From positions 96,366,880 through 96,430,879 of the forward strand of contig NC_063162.1 in the NCBI RefSeq assembly GCF_023159225.1: a DNA stretch of 64,000 nt, given 5' to 3'. The DNA is from Perognathus longimembris pacificus. Taxonomy: Eukaryota; Chordata; Mammalia; Rodentia; Heteromyidae. The notes beneath the pieces are model-generated. The model was given only the letters and a program-made list of their open reading frames with translations. It searched no databases and was not told the DNA's origin. Every line of letters starts with the position of its first letter. The stretch's first letter is position 1. The translations under genes were made by a program, and so were the position numbers. This document shows, piece by piece, positions 33,831 through 47,480 of the stretch.

Positions 33831-35329
33831 TCCAAGAGAAAAAATACCACTTGGTTATAAAGGATACTTTTAAAGTAAAATAAAGTTGAAAAATCAGAGA
33901 AAATTCACAAGTCAGTGGTATATGGTTCATTAATAAATTAAACTCTCAGATGTTTCAAAAGATCAATTTTATGCCATATAGATGTTTTCTTAATAAAGAA
34001 GAAAAACAATGTTAACTAACTCAGCTGGAAAGGACATTGTAAAGTATATTTTGATATATGGGAAACTTCTAAAACTTTCCCATTACTTTTGATACCTCTT
34101 AGCAAGCGCTTTGAGTCTGATTTTCCCAAATAAATTTTCAGAAGGTATTTTTGATTAAAGAAAAATTTAAATGGATAAATCAAGAGTAAGGAAGTTTTGC
34201 TATTCTGTTAGACTGAAGTCATTCTTGTCATAATATTTTCTCTTTTCAGTTTTAAAAGTTACATGTAATTTTTAATATTTATTTTTAATTGACATTAATT
34301 ACAAATATTATGACAATCAGCATGATGTTGTTGTATACAAATTTAATTATTAACTTCTATACTATACTTGTTTGAGTTAATTTGAGTGATTATATCACAG
34401 GATATAAAACCAATTCAGTGTGTTAAATAATGACCATCATTACTGATATATGACTGAAGAATCTCAGGAAGTTGAAGTGACTTTTACAAGAATCCAAATT
34501 AAATTCTTCATAGAGTTGCTACTGTTGCTCAACCTGATTTCCCCAGTCTTCCTTACTTTAACATAACCTACTTTACTAACTACTTGCTTGCCAGACATTT
34601 AAGTACTCACAGTGTAAAACTTGCTGTATTTGGGCATACCAAGAAAAGATATGACTCTCATCTTTAAAGATATAATATTGTATTCCAGTACATGGATTTT
34701 CAAAAGAATAAGTGATTGATGACGCAAATAAATTTGCCAGTAACAGCTATCATCTGAAGTGGGAAGTCATGGGTTCCATAAGGCTGGAATGATACTGGTA
34801 TTTTCTTTTTGTGAGGGAAAATGATTAAACAAGAATGAATGGGCATGTCTGCCTTGTGAAGTAAGCAGAAGGGATTTTTCATTCACATAAGAATCAAGTG
34901 TTATGCTTGTGAGGTGCACAGAACAATGCTGTGTGGAAAGGTGGACAAAAAGGAAGGGTTGAGTAATGAAAGGCCTTCTTTCCTTAGGAATGAGTGAAGA
35001 GTAACAACATACTCAGGCTATTTCAAAGCTACAGATCAATGACACTGAATGGTTCAACTTTATTATCATTGTTTTTAACCTTGCCCATGAAGAAATCTAA
35101 GTTTCTCAGAATAAAAATTAACCTGTCTTGGATGAAAGAAGTTAGAAGAAAGGCTAAATTGACCCTCTCAGCAGAGAGAAAGAAGACCCACAAGTCTAAG
35201 AATCAGACCGTTCCTTTCATAACTACAGGAGTGCAAATAAGGAGATAAAGGGGATAAAATGGGAAAGGACAGGAGCAGAAGAAATAATAAAGATGAGAGC
35301 ACAAAACAAAAAAATAAGATATTTAATTT
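33831..35329. other. Unique AT-rich DNA, no gene seen
   Basis: No recognisable repeat. The open frame at 34,994-35,248 is lysine-rich and motif-free. Confidence 0.5.
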
Positions 35330-35700
35330 TGAATTCTTGACTTTTAGGAAAATAATTAAGCTTTCTCCTCCAGCAAAGTGGCATTTATTACACAGAGGAC
35401 CGAGTTATTAACACTAACGAGATCGGGTAGCAACTATTTAAAAGAATACACTTCACCCCACATCTAGAGAGCTTTCAACAATTAATTCATGACCTAAAAC
35501 TAGTTCATCTCTAAATCATCTTCTAATACCTTGGAGGGCAAATCAGTTGTTGGGAAATCTCAAGATGCCATTATTATCATGAAGCTGAATTATTTACTAA
35601 GTTGTATCAAAGCATCAGATTAAATTGCTTTGGTCTTATGCAAAATTCCTCTGATCTTTGGCAATCATTACTTATTTACAGCTTGCATAATTTTTTCTCT
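35330..35700. promoter_or_regulatory. Candidate conserved non-coding element
   Basis: A repeat-free block with closely packed AT-core motifs (ataattaagc, caattaattcatg, cttatgcaaaat as an octamer-like site) and one CpG-containing stretch (aacgagatcggg at about 35,417). The enhancer reading is inference. Confidence 0.25.
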
Positions 35701-37389
35701 TTGAAAAAATAATAAAAGTTTTCTTAACTATAGCTAAAAGGCAATATTTTAGAGGAAAAATGTCTCTAATATGAAAAGAAAGTTTAAACAAAAAAATCTA
35801 GACATTTTTGGAATTAAAAGCAAGATTATCTATGTGCAAAGATTAACTAAACAATTTCTTTTCCTGAGAGAGAAAATTATAATATTTATTGTAAAATATA
35901 AATATTAGGATTCTTGCTTAGTGTGAACTATTTGTAGGTATAGTAAATATAATTCTTTTAACACAAAAGTAGGATAATAGCAACAGTTAATGTTAACATT
36001 TATTGAAAGACATGTGATGATTACTTCAAGAAAATATTAGTAAATTAAATAAGAATGTCCTGCATTACTGGAGAAAAAAATCCGACATGTGATTTTTGAA
36101 CTGAAATTGGCAGTTATTTCATACTGTGGCTGTCAGCAGACAAGTCTATGTTCAATGTGGATGTTTTCCTAAAACCTAGGCTTGGGTTAGTTTTTACAAG
36201 GCAAATGAAGCTGAATATTTTGATTTAGTAATTGGTCTATAAAAATCAATTTATCAAGACTAAAGACTTAGGAGCCTTAAGCCTTAAACAACACTTTAGA
36301 TAAATAACAATGAATTTTATTATTTGTTTCTATATTTTGTTTCTTCATATATCTTGTGTGGTTTGTTCCATTGTTGTTAAAGACTCGTTGAACAACTTCA
36401 TAAGATTTTTTAAATTAAATAATTACATAATTAACGATATAGTTCAGAATCTCTTTTCTAAATGGAAAACAAAATTCTCAGAGTATAATTAGCCCCAGAA
36501 ATTAAGACATTTTAATATATGTAATTTTTATAATATATGTGAATTTTTAAACCTCCAAAGTGCTGTTACCCAAAATGTATTTTGTTTCCAATTGCCTAAG
36601 GTAATATTAACTTTTAAATGTCTAGACACATCTTTTGGCTCCAAAATACAATAGTAATACGTGGTTAATTTTTGGAGGTCTTAAACCTGAGACCTCTTAG
36701 GAAATCAGATAACTTATAAAAAATATTCAGTATTTAAAAACAATTACTCTGAATGTCAGTTAATGACATAACATTTAATTCCTTAGTGATTTTGATTTAC
36801 AAAAAAAAAAAGTGGGAGAAATAAAAATTCCTACACAGAGAGAAAGTTTAGAAAATCATTTGCCTTTGGATACATTCTTACCAAATCTGCCTCATTCTCT
36901 AAGGTAAACATTTGGAGACTTTTGTAAATAGCCAAGGAATCTCTGATGCTCCAAGTGATCACAACCTCAGCTATGCAAACGATCCTGCAGAACTTTAAAG
37001 AGAACAGTAAATTAGCAACTAATCTCAGGACACATGTTTTGAAAACATATTTTCCTCACAATTGAATTGTAAAAGGTGGCCACTTATTTTATTACCAATC
37101 TGTGTAATGAGATGGCAAAAACCAAGCAAACATTCAATATGGAAATTGAAAAAAAAAAGTCTTCCTTTCCTTTTCCATAGTGAAATAAACAGCAGAAAAA
37201 AAAATACTAAAGAATGTGACTTTTACAAAAAAAGCTGTCTAGTTTCCAAATTAATTGCCAATACTAAATTATGCATCTTTGGAATTTGCAATAAAGCATA
37301 AACTGATCTAAGTATATAGTATTGTATTATTACAGTTATTGTGTCACAAGCTAAGGGAGAGAAAGTAGTACTAACTTAAGTAAAGGAGT
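35701..37389. other. Unique AT-rich DNA, no gene seen
   Basis: Highly AT-rich DNA with no repeat or gene that I can support. Confidence 0.5.
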
Positions 37390-37610
37390 CATTTTTTGTA
37401 TATGGGGTGATAATGTGGTTTAAGCTCAGGGTCTTGTGTTTGCTAGCTGGCATTCTATAATTAAGCCATATCACCAGCTTGGTTTTTTGATAGCTCTTTT
37501 GGAGATGGAGTCTGGCAAACTTCTAGTCCTGAACTGCAATTCTCCAGGATCTCAGCCTTCTGAATACTACCCTTGGAATCATAAACCATCAGCACCCAGC
37601 TACACAAACA
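37390..37610 (-). mobile_element. Old ID/B1 composite SINE
   Basis: Inverted ID-like sequence (gtggtttaagctcagggtct; taattaagccatatcaccagc) followed by inverted B1-like sequence (ctccaggatctcagccttct; accatcagcacccagct). It is strongly diverged. The overlapping 75- and 86-codon frames are by-products of the repeat. Confidence 0.55.
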
Positions 37611-38283
37611 AATCATTATCAGTAGGATGTCAGTTAATGACAAAACAATTGAACCACAAGCTAAGAAATGCTCACACACAAGTGACATCTAACTAGAAGT
37701 TTAGTTATCAGGGTGAACCACCAGAGCGAATATGGAACAAATGGTTGAGAATCTTGCATGTTATATCACTGTCACACCTAGGAGGCACTATTTTTCTCAT
37801 TGTCTTGACTTGGAGAAATGCCCTGTTGTGTCCACTTATGGAAAGTCTTATCCCTGTGGGTAAATTAATGCTTTGGAATCAGTTAAACAGAGTTATCCAA
37901 TACATTCTACTTCTTTGCCTAATAAACTTATAAATCCCTATCTACTGTTTGCATTTACAAATCTGTTCTACTCTCAATGTAATATTTAAAAACCAGGATA
38001 ACAGCTAAGAACACATTTGGGTCACCTCTTGCTACACTATCCTCCAAGTCCATAGGCCATCCTAAAGAGGTGAATACTTGTGATATATCTAGTACCATTG
38101 TGCATGCAACTGGATATACCTTTTCCTACAAGAAAAATTTGTGTCTAGTTTTGACACATGGAATAAGCCTGTGAATACCAAAGAGAAATCCTGAAAATAT
38201 ATTACTGCACTTCCACATTGAAAAAAGGAAATCACTATTAATGGTGTGTAAAATGAATTATACTAAGTTAAAGACATTTTCAA
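37611..38283. other. Unique spacer, nothing recognised
   Basis: No repeat or gene signature. Confidence 0.5.
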
Positions 38284-38755
38284 TTTTTTAATTTATTTTC
38301 TTTATTTTTAATTTAATTTTATTATCCAGGTGATATACAGAGGGGTAACAGTTACATACATAGGTAGTGAGTACATTTCTTGTCAACCTTGTTACCCTTC
38401 CTTTATTTTTCTCTGACCTTCCCCCCTCCCCAATCCCATAACCCCAAGTTGTACAGTCAATTTCCAACATTTTGTCTTTGAGTATCACTGTTGCATTGGT
38501 TCACCTGTTAATCTTTGTCTCACCATTTTAATGTTTCCCTTTCCTTCTCTAATTCAGATAAACTTATATACAATACCCAGGGCACTAAATCAAATACAGT
38601 GACAATAGGGTCTAAACCATAGAGAAGAAAAATAAAAGAGAAAAATAATTTCACATAGTACATTAAAAATAACAATGAAAAAACATTTGTTTCCATATCT
38701 TGTGATTCATTTTGCTTAGCATCATTTTGCCATACTTGTTAAAATAAGACTCAAA
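38284..38755 (-). mobile_element. 5'-truncated L1 3' end
   Basis: L1 3' UTR on the minus strand, with atacagaggggtaacagtta near the tail, a C-rich tract at about 38,410-38,445, and shared blocks (aatctttgtctcaccatttt; gattcattttgcttagcatc). It is closest in layout to the copy at 12,830. Confidence 0.85.
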
Positions 38756-39269
38756 TTCCAGTATAGTTATTCATTTCTTCTTTTTTTTCCACGTGAAGCA
38801 ATCTTCTGTTAGTATCATTCACTTGAACATCTTTTGATGATTAAAATGTTCAACTATTGATGCTTTTACTTAATATTTTCCCTCATAAAAACTCACCCAG
38901 ATAATTTCTCCTACCCTAAAAGATAACTCCTCTTACCCATAACATTTGGAGATGATAGTTTCATTCAGGTACCTCTGTATTTGTTTCAGTCTTTTCCACA
39001 AGTGGCTAAGTTCCAACTCAATAGTATTCAATTGGATATCATTAAAGTCTTTCACAATGTATGAGTGAACAGAGTAATTGTCTCATCAAAATAATGTTTG
39101 TAAGCCTTTACAAAATTCTTACTAGCATGATGACTTAGTACTTTGTGTACATCATGTCATTTATCCTAAAAAGAATATTCATAAATTAGTCAAAGATAAC
39201 CTGGTTTTGTCTAAATTTTAATGACCTAACTGGTTACAACATCCTTCTTAAAATAATTATTTTTCACTA
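38756..39269. other. Unclear, possibly more decayed L1
   Basis: Sequence between two L1 pieces of the same strand. I see no clear L1 landmark in it and no gene. Confidence 0.35.
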
Positions 39270-40035
39270 AATGTCCAGATACAGTTTCTCTGTCTTTTAA
39301 CACTATCTTCCATATTTTTAAGGATAGTTTCTCTGACAAGTGTAAAGTAACATCTCATTATGAATCCTGATTTGCATTTTCTTGATTAGTTTGTTTAACA
39401 ACTTTTCATATATCCACTGATCATTTGCATGTCTTTTTAGTAAATTGTTTATTTATTCACACTTTTCATTTCTAAAAATCAGGTTATTCGTGTTTCCTAT
39501 TGATACATAGAAGTTTCTTAGAGAGTAAAAAGCAGACAATTACAAATATTTCTGCATATTCTGTAGATGAATTTTCACTGGATTACTGCCTTTGTAGCAC
39601 AGAAATTCTTAACATTGGTATAGTCTCACTTATTTATTTTTGCTTTTGTTCCATGTGCTTTAGATAACATATCCAAGAAACTATTTTCAAGGCCAATGGC
39701 ATGAAGCTTTTTTTCACATCTATGTTTTTTTTTTCCTAGAGTGTCAAAGTTTTGAGTCTTGTATTTAAATATTCTATTTATTTGAATTGATATTTATATA
39801 GAGTATAAGGTAATGTTTTGAATTTCATTTTCTTTTGCATAAGCATTTCCAGTTCTTCAACATCATTGATTTTAAAGGACTTTTGTGCCTCCATTCTGCA
39901 TTGTTAGCAACCAGGTTAAGAATCTGTTGACTATAAGTGGTTTTCATTCTGGGAACATCAGTCTTTTCAATTGATTTGTATGTCTGCTTTTTATGAAACT
40001 CATATTGACAAAAGAAGGCATAAAGAAACAATATA
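39270..40035 (-). mobile_element. Old L1 (L1M-like): ORF2 end and 3' region
   Basis: Clear inverted mammalian L1 landmarks in order: ctctgacaagtgtaaagtaa with catctcatta, ttgcatgtctttttagtaaa, tttatttttgcttttgttcc, ggccaatggcatgaagcttt, ctccattctgcattgttagc (decayed) and aatctgttgactataagtgg. It corresponds to the distal part of ORF2 and is riddled with stops and indels. Confidence 0.75.
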
Positions 40036-41511
40036 CAACCAGAAAATATGTGTCATCTAGTCCTAACCATTCCAGTGGAAAGGGAGGCTAATTTGGAATA
40101 ACCAATAAAAGGATAAGAATTGACTATAGTTGCTTCTGTTATTTTTTTAAATATATATTTGGAAGCCATAGAAAACTACAGAATGTAAAGCAGAGAACTG
40201 AAGATACTTGGAAGAAGAAATCAACTGCAAAGATCAAGAAACAAATAAAGATTCAGCTCTTCTATCAAGCATCAAAATGAATGACATCATTGTGATGTCA
40301 GAATGAGAAATTCCAGCCTTTATGACCATAGCTGCAAGTGTACATTTAGAAATTTGGTATCTTCTGCTTACTGCTCTACTGAATTAAAAATAGCACTGGA
40401 CACCTGGAAGGTGATTGAGATGAGCACTTTCATTGGTTAATGACAGCCAGTTTATTCATTGATCACATGGAATAACTGATGTTTGCTAACTTTTCAATAA
40501 GAAGAGGACATATGGACCATTTCTTCAAAGAAATGAGTAAAAACATGGCAGATTAATTCTAAATGTTGCATTTAAATGTTGGCTCTCAAGTTTTTAGCAG
40601 ATCATTTTGTTGTTGTTGTTTTGTTTCTTTCTTTCCTTTTTTTTTTTTTCTTTTTGTGGAGATGTTGGGAGCTCAGGTTCACATGCAAGTACCAAAGGCT
40701 GAAGCAGCCTGGAATGCTGAATGTACACTTGAGAACAGCTGTTCTGGAGAGCTGCCCAGAACTAGAGTGGATCTGCACCACAGGAAAGTAAGCGTGTGGC
40801 ATGCAGCCATGGAGGGTTAGGGAGTTTATGTTACCACAGCATAACCCAACCTATCTTGACAGGTGTAATAATCAACAACTATGTGTTAAACGAATGAATA
40901 CATGATCCATATTTTACGGATGGGGAAGCAGAGTTACAACAAAAGTATGCAATTATCTTAGGACTGCTGAGCAAAACTTGGAATCAAAGCCAGATTACAT
41001 ATAAGATTGGAAATATGCAGCAATCATTTTTAACCAAGTGAGATAAACAGTTTATTTTACAGTTATGTATAATATAAATCCATCATAAACAGATCATAAT
41101 CCAGTAACTGACTAAAAATAATGTTAAAAAAAAGACTTGTTATTTTTTTTCTTAAAGAATCTGATTTTTCCAAGGGTTTTTCCCCATATCCCAAGTCCTT
41201 CAAAAGCTAATGAGTGAGACTCTGCTATCAGGATCAAGGTAGGTTGATAGTTAATTGTCCTGTCTTTACATGTCAATGCAAGACTCCTAAGACAATGTTT
41301 CTATGTTTCTTCCACTCATTTCTTCCTCTTGATTGTGATGCACACTGTACACAATCACTCATCATATAAGTAGCTAGCTATTATTTTTAGCTTAATTGCT
41401 AAAAATGGTTCTACTTACAAATAAAAATATTTGCTTTATATAGGGGAAAATAAAAGTTAGAGAGAGTATATCTCACTACTTTGACTTTTCATTCTTCAAG
41501 TCTGTTTCAGC

Positions 41512-41516
<5 letters not shown>
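40036..41516. other. Unique DNA, no gene seen
   Basis: Overlapping frames of 66-85 codons at 40,563-40,820 surround a T run and carry no motif. Nothing else is supported. Confidence 0.5.

Positions 41517-41544
<28 letters not shown>
41517..41544. repeat. (CA)n microsatellite
   Basis: An uninterrupted CA run of about 14 units. Confidence 0.95.
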
Positions 41545-42083
41545 GAGGCTAGGGTAATAGATATATACTGTGCTCTCAATTTGAGGTCACTTCTTGAAAG
41601 TATTATTAGTCATTGGAATTTTTTCCTTTCTTTAAAAATTAGGCCATATACATTCTAAATATACAAATAAAAAGAGAGAAAAGAATAATCAAATTTCTGG
41701 TATAACCCAAATATATATTTTGGTATGTTACACATTACATTTTATTCGTACCATTCCAAAGTATTTTTATATATCAGAAGTTATTGAAAACTTTTTCCAA
41801 TTTTATTGAAAATTGTATGCACTTAACAATATGTTTCACTTTTCCTCTTGCGTATCAGTAGGCAATGACTGGAAATTTTAAGGTGGAAAAGTAATAATCA
41901 CTTATAAATTTAAAATAGACCTCAATGATCAACTATTGCCTTGTATATATTAGATGTTCTAACAGTTTTTAGGTTGAATACACATTATGTATTTGTAATA
42001 GGTATATGTTGATAAAAATGTCACACTATATTTTATATTAAACTCAGCATCCATTTACTGTAATCTACTAGCAGAAACATATA
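41545..42083. other. Unique spacer, nothing recognised
   Basis: AT-rich DNA. Confidence 0.5.
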
Positions 42084-42295
42084 CTTTTTTTTACTAGGGC
42101 TTGAACTCAAGCACATCTTGCACAGCATCTGCTCATGACTAGCATTCTACCACTTGATCAGTGTCCCCAACTCAACTTTTTGCTGCTTTTTCTGGAAATG
42201 GAATCCTAAGGATTTCTCTCTGTAGGCCGGCTTAGATCCTGCAAGCCTCGGCCTCCTGATTTGCTACAATCACAGGTATGAGCCAATAGCACCAG
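42084..42295 (-). mobile_element. B1-ID chimeric SINE
   Basis: T run, an inverted ID-like module (agggcttgaactcaagcaca; ctaccacttgatcagtgtcc) and an inverted B1 head (gtaggccggcttagatcctg; cctcggcctcctgatttgct; cacaggtatgagccaatag). Confidence 0.8.
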
Positions 42296-42734
42296 TCTCA
42301 ACAAAGAACATCGATAAAGAAAAGGCAAAGGTGAAAATACTAAATGTTTTCTTCAATAAAGTATTGCACAAATTTTGCCTAAAAATGTTAGGTGTAAAAG
42401 TGTATACAAATATTCAGAAATCATATTTGCTTACTGAAAAGTTAAAAATATATCACAACAGTATCTTGAGTGAATTGGCTGAATTCAACTAAATTATTTT
42501 GAAAATGCAACTTAGGTCTAAATCAAATAAACAAAATTTTATTTTTTTAGGTGAAATAAATAGGAACCACTATTACTAGTCTGCTCCATGTCATGGTCAC
42601 ATGGCACTTCTGCATCCCTTCGTCTTCACAATTTGTTCCTTTGAAATCACATGAGGAAGAATGTACTACATTAGACTTTTAAAATATACTTGCTATAGAC
42701 CTCTTCTGGTGTTGGCTTTTTACCTTATCATTTT
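42296..42734. other. Unique spacer, nothing recognised
   Basis: AT-rich DNA. Confidence 0.5.
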
Positions 42735-43010
42735 ATTTAGTTATTTTTATCTTTATGTAGTTGTACAAAGGAGTTTCAATTCAAGATTTCCATCAGTTTA
42801 TGAGTACACTGCATTCTGATCAGTGTCACCATGAATCATTATCCCCATCTCTACAACCCCACCTACACCTGCTTGCTGGTTGCCTGGCTCCATTTTCACA
42901 TGTACACTAAGTTTTGTGACTGTATTTACACACCATTCCTCTCTCCATTTTCATGTAGACTCTTGGAAATATAATAGCCTATTAGTCTATTTTACACTAA
43001 ACATTACAGT
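42735..43010 (-). mobile_element. Older L1 3' end fragment
   Basis: Related to the pieces at 8996 and 26,530 (ttatttttatctttatgtag; atcagtttatgagtacactg; attctgatcagtgtcacc), followed by a pyrimidine-rich tract. Boundaries are approximate. Confidence 0.5.
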
Positions 43011-45540
43011 GTAATATTTCTATCAGCACAGATTTTATGAAATCCTTGAAGCATTTATAGATAAGTATAAAATATTTTACCCCAAAACAAATAATACTTA
43101 ACAGAGAGCCTAATCTCTGTGTATTTGCCACAGTTATTCATATAAATCATAAACTCTCTTAATTTTCATGTATGTGAAATATATATGCTCATACAGACAC
43201 TTTTAAATATTTGGTTAAATCATTTAACTTTAGGGTATCAACAGCATAGATATACTAGCTTCCCATTCTTGCCTTTGTTCAATTAATACATCCCCTAAAT
43301 TTATTCAAAAATCACCATCAGTTTCTTGCTAATATTTCCTAATTATTGATCCGTTATTGGGAAACTTTCCCTTTGGTAGATTTCTAAAGATCATTCATAC
43401 ATACAATTTTCCCTGATATGTGTATGTTCAGTAATGATATGTGTACATGTATAATTGATCATTGAGTAATAGGTCAGTTGTGTGTAAAAGGATTACATTT
43501 TTTTCTTAAATATCTTTAAGAGATTGTTCTACTCTTTTCTTTAGTAAAATGTTATTACATATATTCTTGATGTGCAATTAATTTTCCTTCTTTATAACTA
43601 ATTCAGTTCTTTGTATCTAGAGGCACTGAGGATGTTTTTCTTTTCCTGTCTTTGAAGTCTAATTTTTTTCATGTGTTTCTCAAGTTGACCAGGTCAGTTA
43701 TTCTGAAGTATAAATTATAGTTTTATTACATTCGTAATTGGACTTGATAGGTCAGGACAGCAATATTTATTTACTTTTGTTTTTAGTATTAATTATTCTC
43801 TTTTACTGTTTTAGATTTTTTATTCAGAAATATATACTTTGTTATATAACAGGAAAAAAATAAAATTTATATTTGCTGAGTCCTTTTATCTTTGCTTCTT
43901 TTGTTTCTCTTTATTTTGTTTTAACATTCTTAGCTCTTTTCATTCTGATCCTCTGTATTTTTCTACAACTTATTTTAGTTTTGCTGATAGAATCATGTAT
44001 TCTATAATTTATTATTTATTCTTCATTTTCTTTCCAGCATTAGGTTATTATTTTTGGCTTTCATTCTGATTAGTTGTCCTACTCTTTCTTTTAATTAATA
44101 TCTATTCTTTCTTTTAATTAATATTTTTACTTAATCTTTGTATTTCATGCACTTATTAGTTTACTTAAATGTCACTGGAATGTTTTTGATATTTTTCTTA
44201 CTTCATAATATGATTATAACTGCAAGGTTACTGTATTGTTATTGCCTTTTAAAATTATATGGACACTACAGTTCTATATTTAAAAACTGCTTCTCAGTAT
44301 CAAATGGCAAACATTCTACCACTTCATCTCTTTCTCTCTCTTATCTGTCTCTCTCTGTCTCTTACTTTTTCCCTCTCCATGTATACAGAAATTTATGTTA
44401 TACAAACAAATTTATATTATTTATTGTCATAAAAGTGAATCTTCATAAATACCCATTGATTTTTACTGTATTGATTTACTGTATTTATTGTGGTATATTA
44501 TTATGACAAATAAAATTCATTAAAAAAATAATGTGACTTCTGAGATTGGGCCTAAAGAGATCTTGCAGAAGTTTACATATTCTTAAGGTGTTTCCCTAAG
44601 GAAGGAAAGAAGGAATGATGGAAAAATATCAGCTATAACTATTGAGAGATGAGAAATCACATAAAGGAGAGCCAGAATAGTTCAACAGCCACAGAGTTCT
44701 ACCATGTACATTTGGGAAGCTATTCAGAACAATCCACTCCAAGATAACATAATAATTCACAAAAATGAGTAACTAAGGCCTTGTAACCTCCTGTGACACA
44801 CAGAGGAACCACTCCAGAGAAGTCTCATCCAAGTTGCTCATCCACAGACTTACAAATATATAAATGATTGTTTATGTAAGCCACTGATTTTTGGTGTAGT
44901 CCATTATGCAGAAAAACATAAGATTAACAGTATATATTTCTCCTTTCCAAGAGAAAGCAAAGGAAGTACATACTTCAAGGTTTATACTGGCAAATTAAGA
45001 AGAGAATATTAATCTATCTCCATGGGAGAGAGGAGAACACTAGTATTTCTTTAAAAAAAAACAAAAAACAATATGGCAGGAAATATAGTGTGGCTACTTT
45101 TGTTCAAACCGTGGGATTCACATTAAACAACTTTACTAATTCCATCCTAAAAGAGGTTAAGAACAAGTTTTTTTGGTGAATAAATGGATCTGATCAACAG
45201 ATTATTTGCATTTTCAATCTTTGAAATCAGCTGATTTACAAACATCACTGTGCAGATTTGTATTCTAGAGGCTGACTCTCTTTCCTCCGAGATTCAGCCC
45301 CTAATAATGGAACAGGGAGTGGGATGGCCTGCCACAAAAGGGTCCTCGTCCCTTTATCCTGAAGATGGGGTTGCCTACTGTTTGACTCATTGCAAGAAAA
45401 AGCTACATTTGTGAATAATAGTGACAATTATTTGATCCTCATTGTAATAATGTTTTGTTTCTCAGTTGGTTCAAGAATGTGTATTTATAAATTTTCTAAA
45501 CTTGAAAAGTTGTGTAAGAGGATTGCAATTTGACATTTAC
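43011..45540. other. Unique AT-rich DNA, no gene seen
   Basis: Frames of 76 and 122 codons at 43,839-44,506 encode F/I/L/Y-rich peptides expected from T-rich DNA. I do not treat them as membrane proteins. No splice or poly-A context supports them. Confidence 0.5.
44080..44125. repeat. 23-bp tandem duplication
   Basis: The core ctttcttttaattaatat occurs at 44,084 and again at 44,107, a 23-bp period with two copies. Confidence 0.85.
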
Positions 45541-45542
45541 AC

Positions 45543-45781
45543 GGGGTGCTGGTGGCTCAAGCCTGTAATCCTATCTATGTAGAAGGCTGAAATATGGGGA
45601 TCCCAGTTCAAAGCCATCCTAAGCAGGAAAATCCATAACACTTTTATCTCAAACAAACACCAAAAAGCCAAAGATGGAGATGTAGCTCAAGGTGGACCAT
45701 CAGTCCTGAGCAAAATAAAGTCAAGGGACAGTGCCCTACCCCTGAGTCCAAGCCCAGTATCAGCACACACACACACACACC
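45543..45781 (+). mobile_element. B1-ID chimeric SINE with (CA)n tail
   Basis: A plus-strand B1 head (ggggtgctggtggctcaagc; gtaatcctatctatgtagaa; ttcaaagccatcctaagcag), a CAAA-rich joint, an ID-like module (gatgtagctcaaggtggacc; gagtccaagcccagtatcag) and a tail replaced by about ten CA units (45,762-45,781). The microsatellite probably grew from the A-rich tail. Confidence 0.85.
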
Positions 45782-46149
45782 ATAACAAGATATCTCCATG
45801 TAAGTGTCCAGTGACTCTTGATCAGAGAGAAGTATGTATTTTGTGTTATAATATAAAATTGTAGAACAATGAAACAAAGAACAAATTGTATAGATTGCCA
45901 AAATATTCCAGGACAGATTAATGCCTTTATCGTTAAAATTGGTGGCTTTTGAGGAAATGTCATTTTTAATTTACTTTTCAAATATATAATACATATAATA
46001 TTATATATACAAATATGTATATATATGGCTAGATCCTGATCAATTTTTTTCTGAAATTTTAAATGGCCAAGACAAATATTCAAGAAAGTGATCCATTACT
46101 CACATTTTTATACACATGAAGAATTCAATATTTAGAAAGAAGTGGTAGA

Positions 46150-47480
46150 TGAAATTAGTGTTTATTCATTTCAATTGCATTTTGGACTCCCATGGAAACT
46201 GTGTGAAATAGCAATTCAGAGTGACTTCAGTGTAATTCAGCTCCAGACAGGTCACTTAACCCTTTGACTTTGGATACTATATAAAGATGCAGACTTACCC
46301 AAAATATTTTTGTATCTTCATGTTTCATTTATTTTAGAAGGGGATGCTTTTTCCAGCCAAGCTAAATGGAAATGCTTGCGTTGACAGAAGCATTCTCTAT
46401 GGTGACCTTTATATCACCTGGACAGGAGCTCAAAGCACCTTTTATGGCTTAATCAAATCATAAACCACTGGATTCTGCTCCTTCCCCCCAATGAAAAATA
46501 TACATATTCTTATGAAATAACTCATTTCCCCATAGGCTTAGTTATAACATAGAGTAAGTTCTGCCCCCACCTCCTGATATTCATGTAAATGTTCTATTAA
46601 AGCTGACTCAACAAGTTCAGCTCACCACCTTTCCCATGGACACTGAATGACTCAGTGTACTGTAATAGCAGTGATTGAATTTGGAAGGGCTTCTCATGCC
46701 TTTGAATAGAACTACCAATTTAGAAAATAATGCAATCATCTATTTAGATGAAGCCAGACATGTATTAGCTCTACCTTTAAACATCTCTTGAAAAAAATAG
46801 ATGCTTCAGTGTGGTTCGATTGTTTGCCCTGAACAGTGACCATTCCAGAGGATCTGTTTTCAATAGACAGACACGATTAAAAATAGAACAAAAGAGCAAC
46901 CTTCTGGAATCCAGTGCACTGTGGCACAGCATACAGATCGGATCTACCAAGACAGCAGGAGATACACCTTCAGGCAGAAAGATAGCTTCAATGGTGTATT
47001 GCAACACTTTGCAAACCCACATACCAGCCCCTCATGCAGTACACATATTCATAACAAAATTCAGTTTTAGGAAAGTAATAAGGCAAGCATACTGCTGCTA
47101 TGTAGTTCACTTGGAGGCAAATATTCACTTAGGGTAATTAGCTTGAGTAGTGAGATTTTAATCATTTCATTCTCAACATAAATATTTGGCTAATCGATAT
47201 GAAAGGTATTTATTTTCTCTATAGTTGGCTTTGATTCCCAGCATTAGTGCTGTGTGACAGATGGCTGATGTCATCTCTGCTTGGAAGAACTCAGTTGGCA
47301 ATATTAGCATGGCATATTTCTGGGGACTTGTGATATGTTATGAGATGATGAAAAATAAAAAGGTCCAAAAGGGTATTCCCCAAAGCAAATATATTTGTAT
47401 GACTCCATTCCATATCCTACTGATCCATGATAAAGAAACAAATATCCCATTTAATTACTATTTTATTTAAACGTTCTGAG
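46150..47480. promoter_or_regulatory. Candidate conserved non-coding element
   Basis: The longest repeat-free, high-complexity block in the right half. It has overlapping open frames of 108 codons (46,811-47,137 plus) and 81 codons (minus) in the same place, with no protein motif. AT-core and other candidate sites include ggtaattagcttg near 47,135, gctaatcgatatg near 47,190 and cagatggctgatgtcatctc near 47,260, which overlaps a TGATGTCA CRE/AP-1-like site. A TATA-like actatataaag lies at about 46,278. The functional call is inference. Confidence 0.32.

Noticed and set aside
34260..34380. Another L1 3' end
   Set aside because: Only generic AT-rich similarity, with none of the 3' UTR core or tail seen in the accepted copies.
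43839..44506. Hydrophobic open frames of 76 and 122 codons as membrane proteins
   Set aside because: T-rich DNA automatically encodes F, L, I and Y, and there is no start context or family similarity.
46270..46300. A core promoter based on a TATATAAAG match
   Set aside because: TATA-like words are frequent in AT-rich DNA, and no transcript or initiator evidence is visible.
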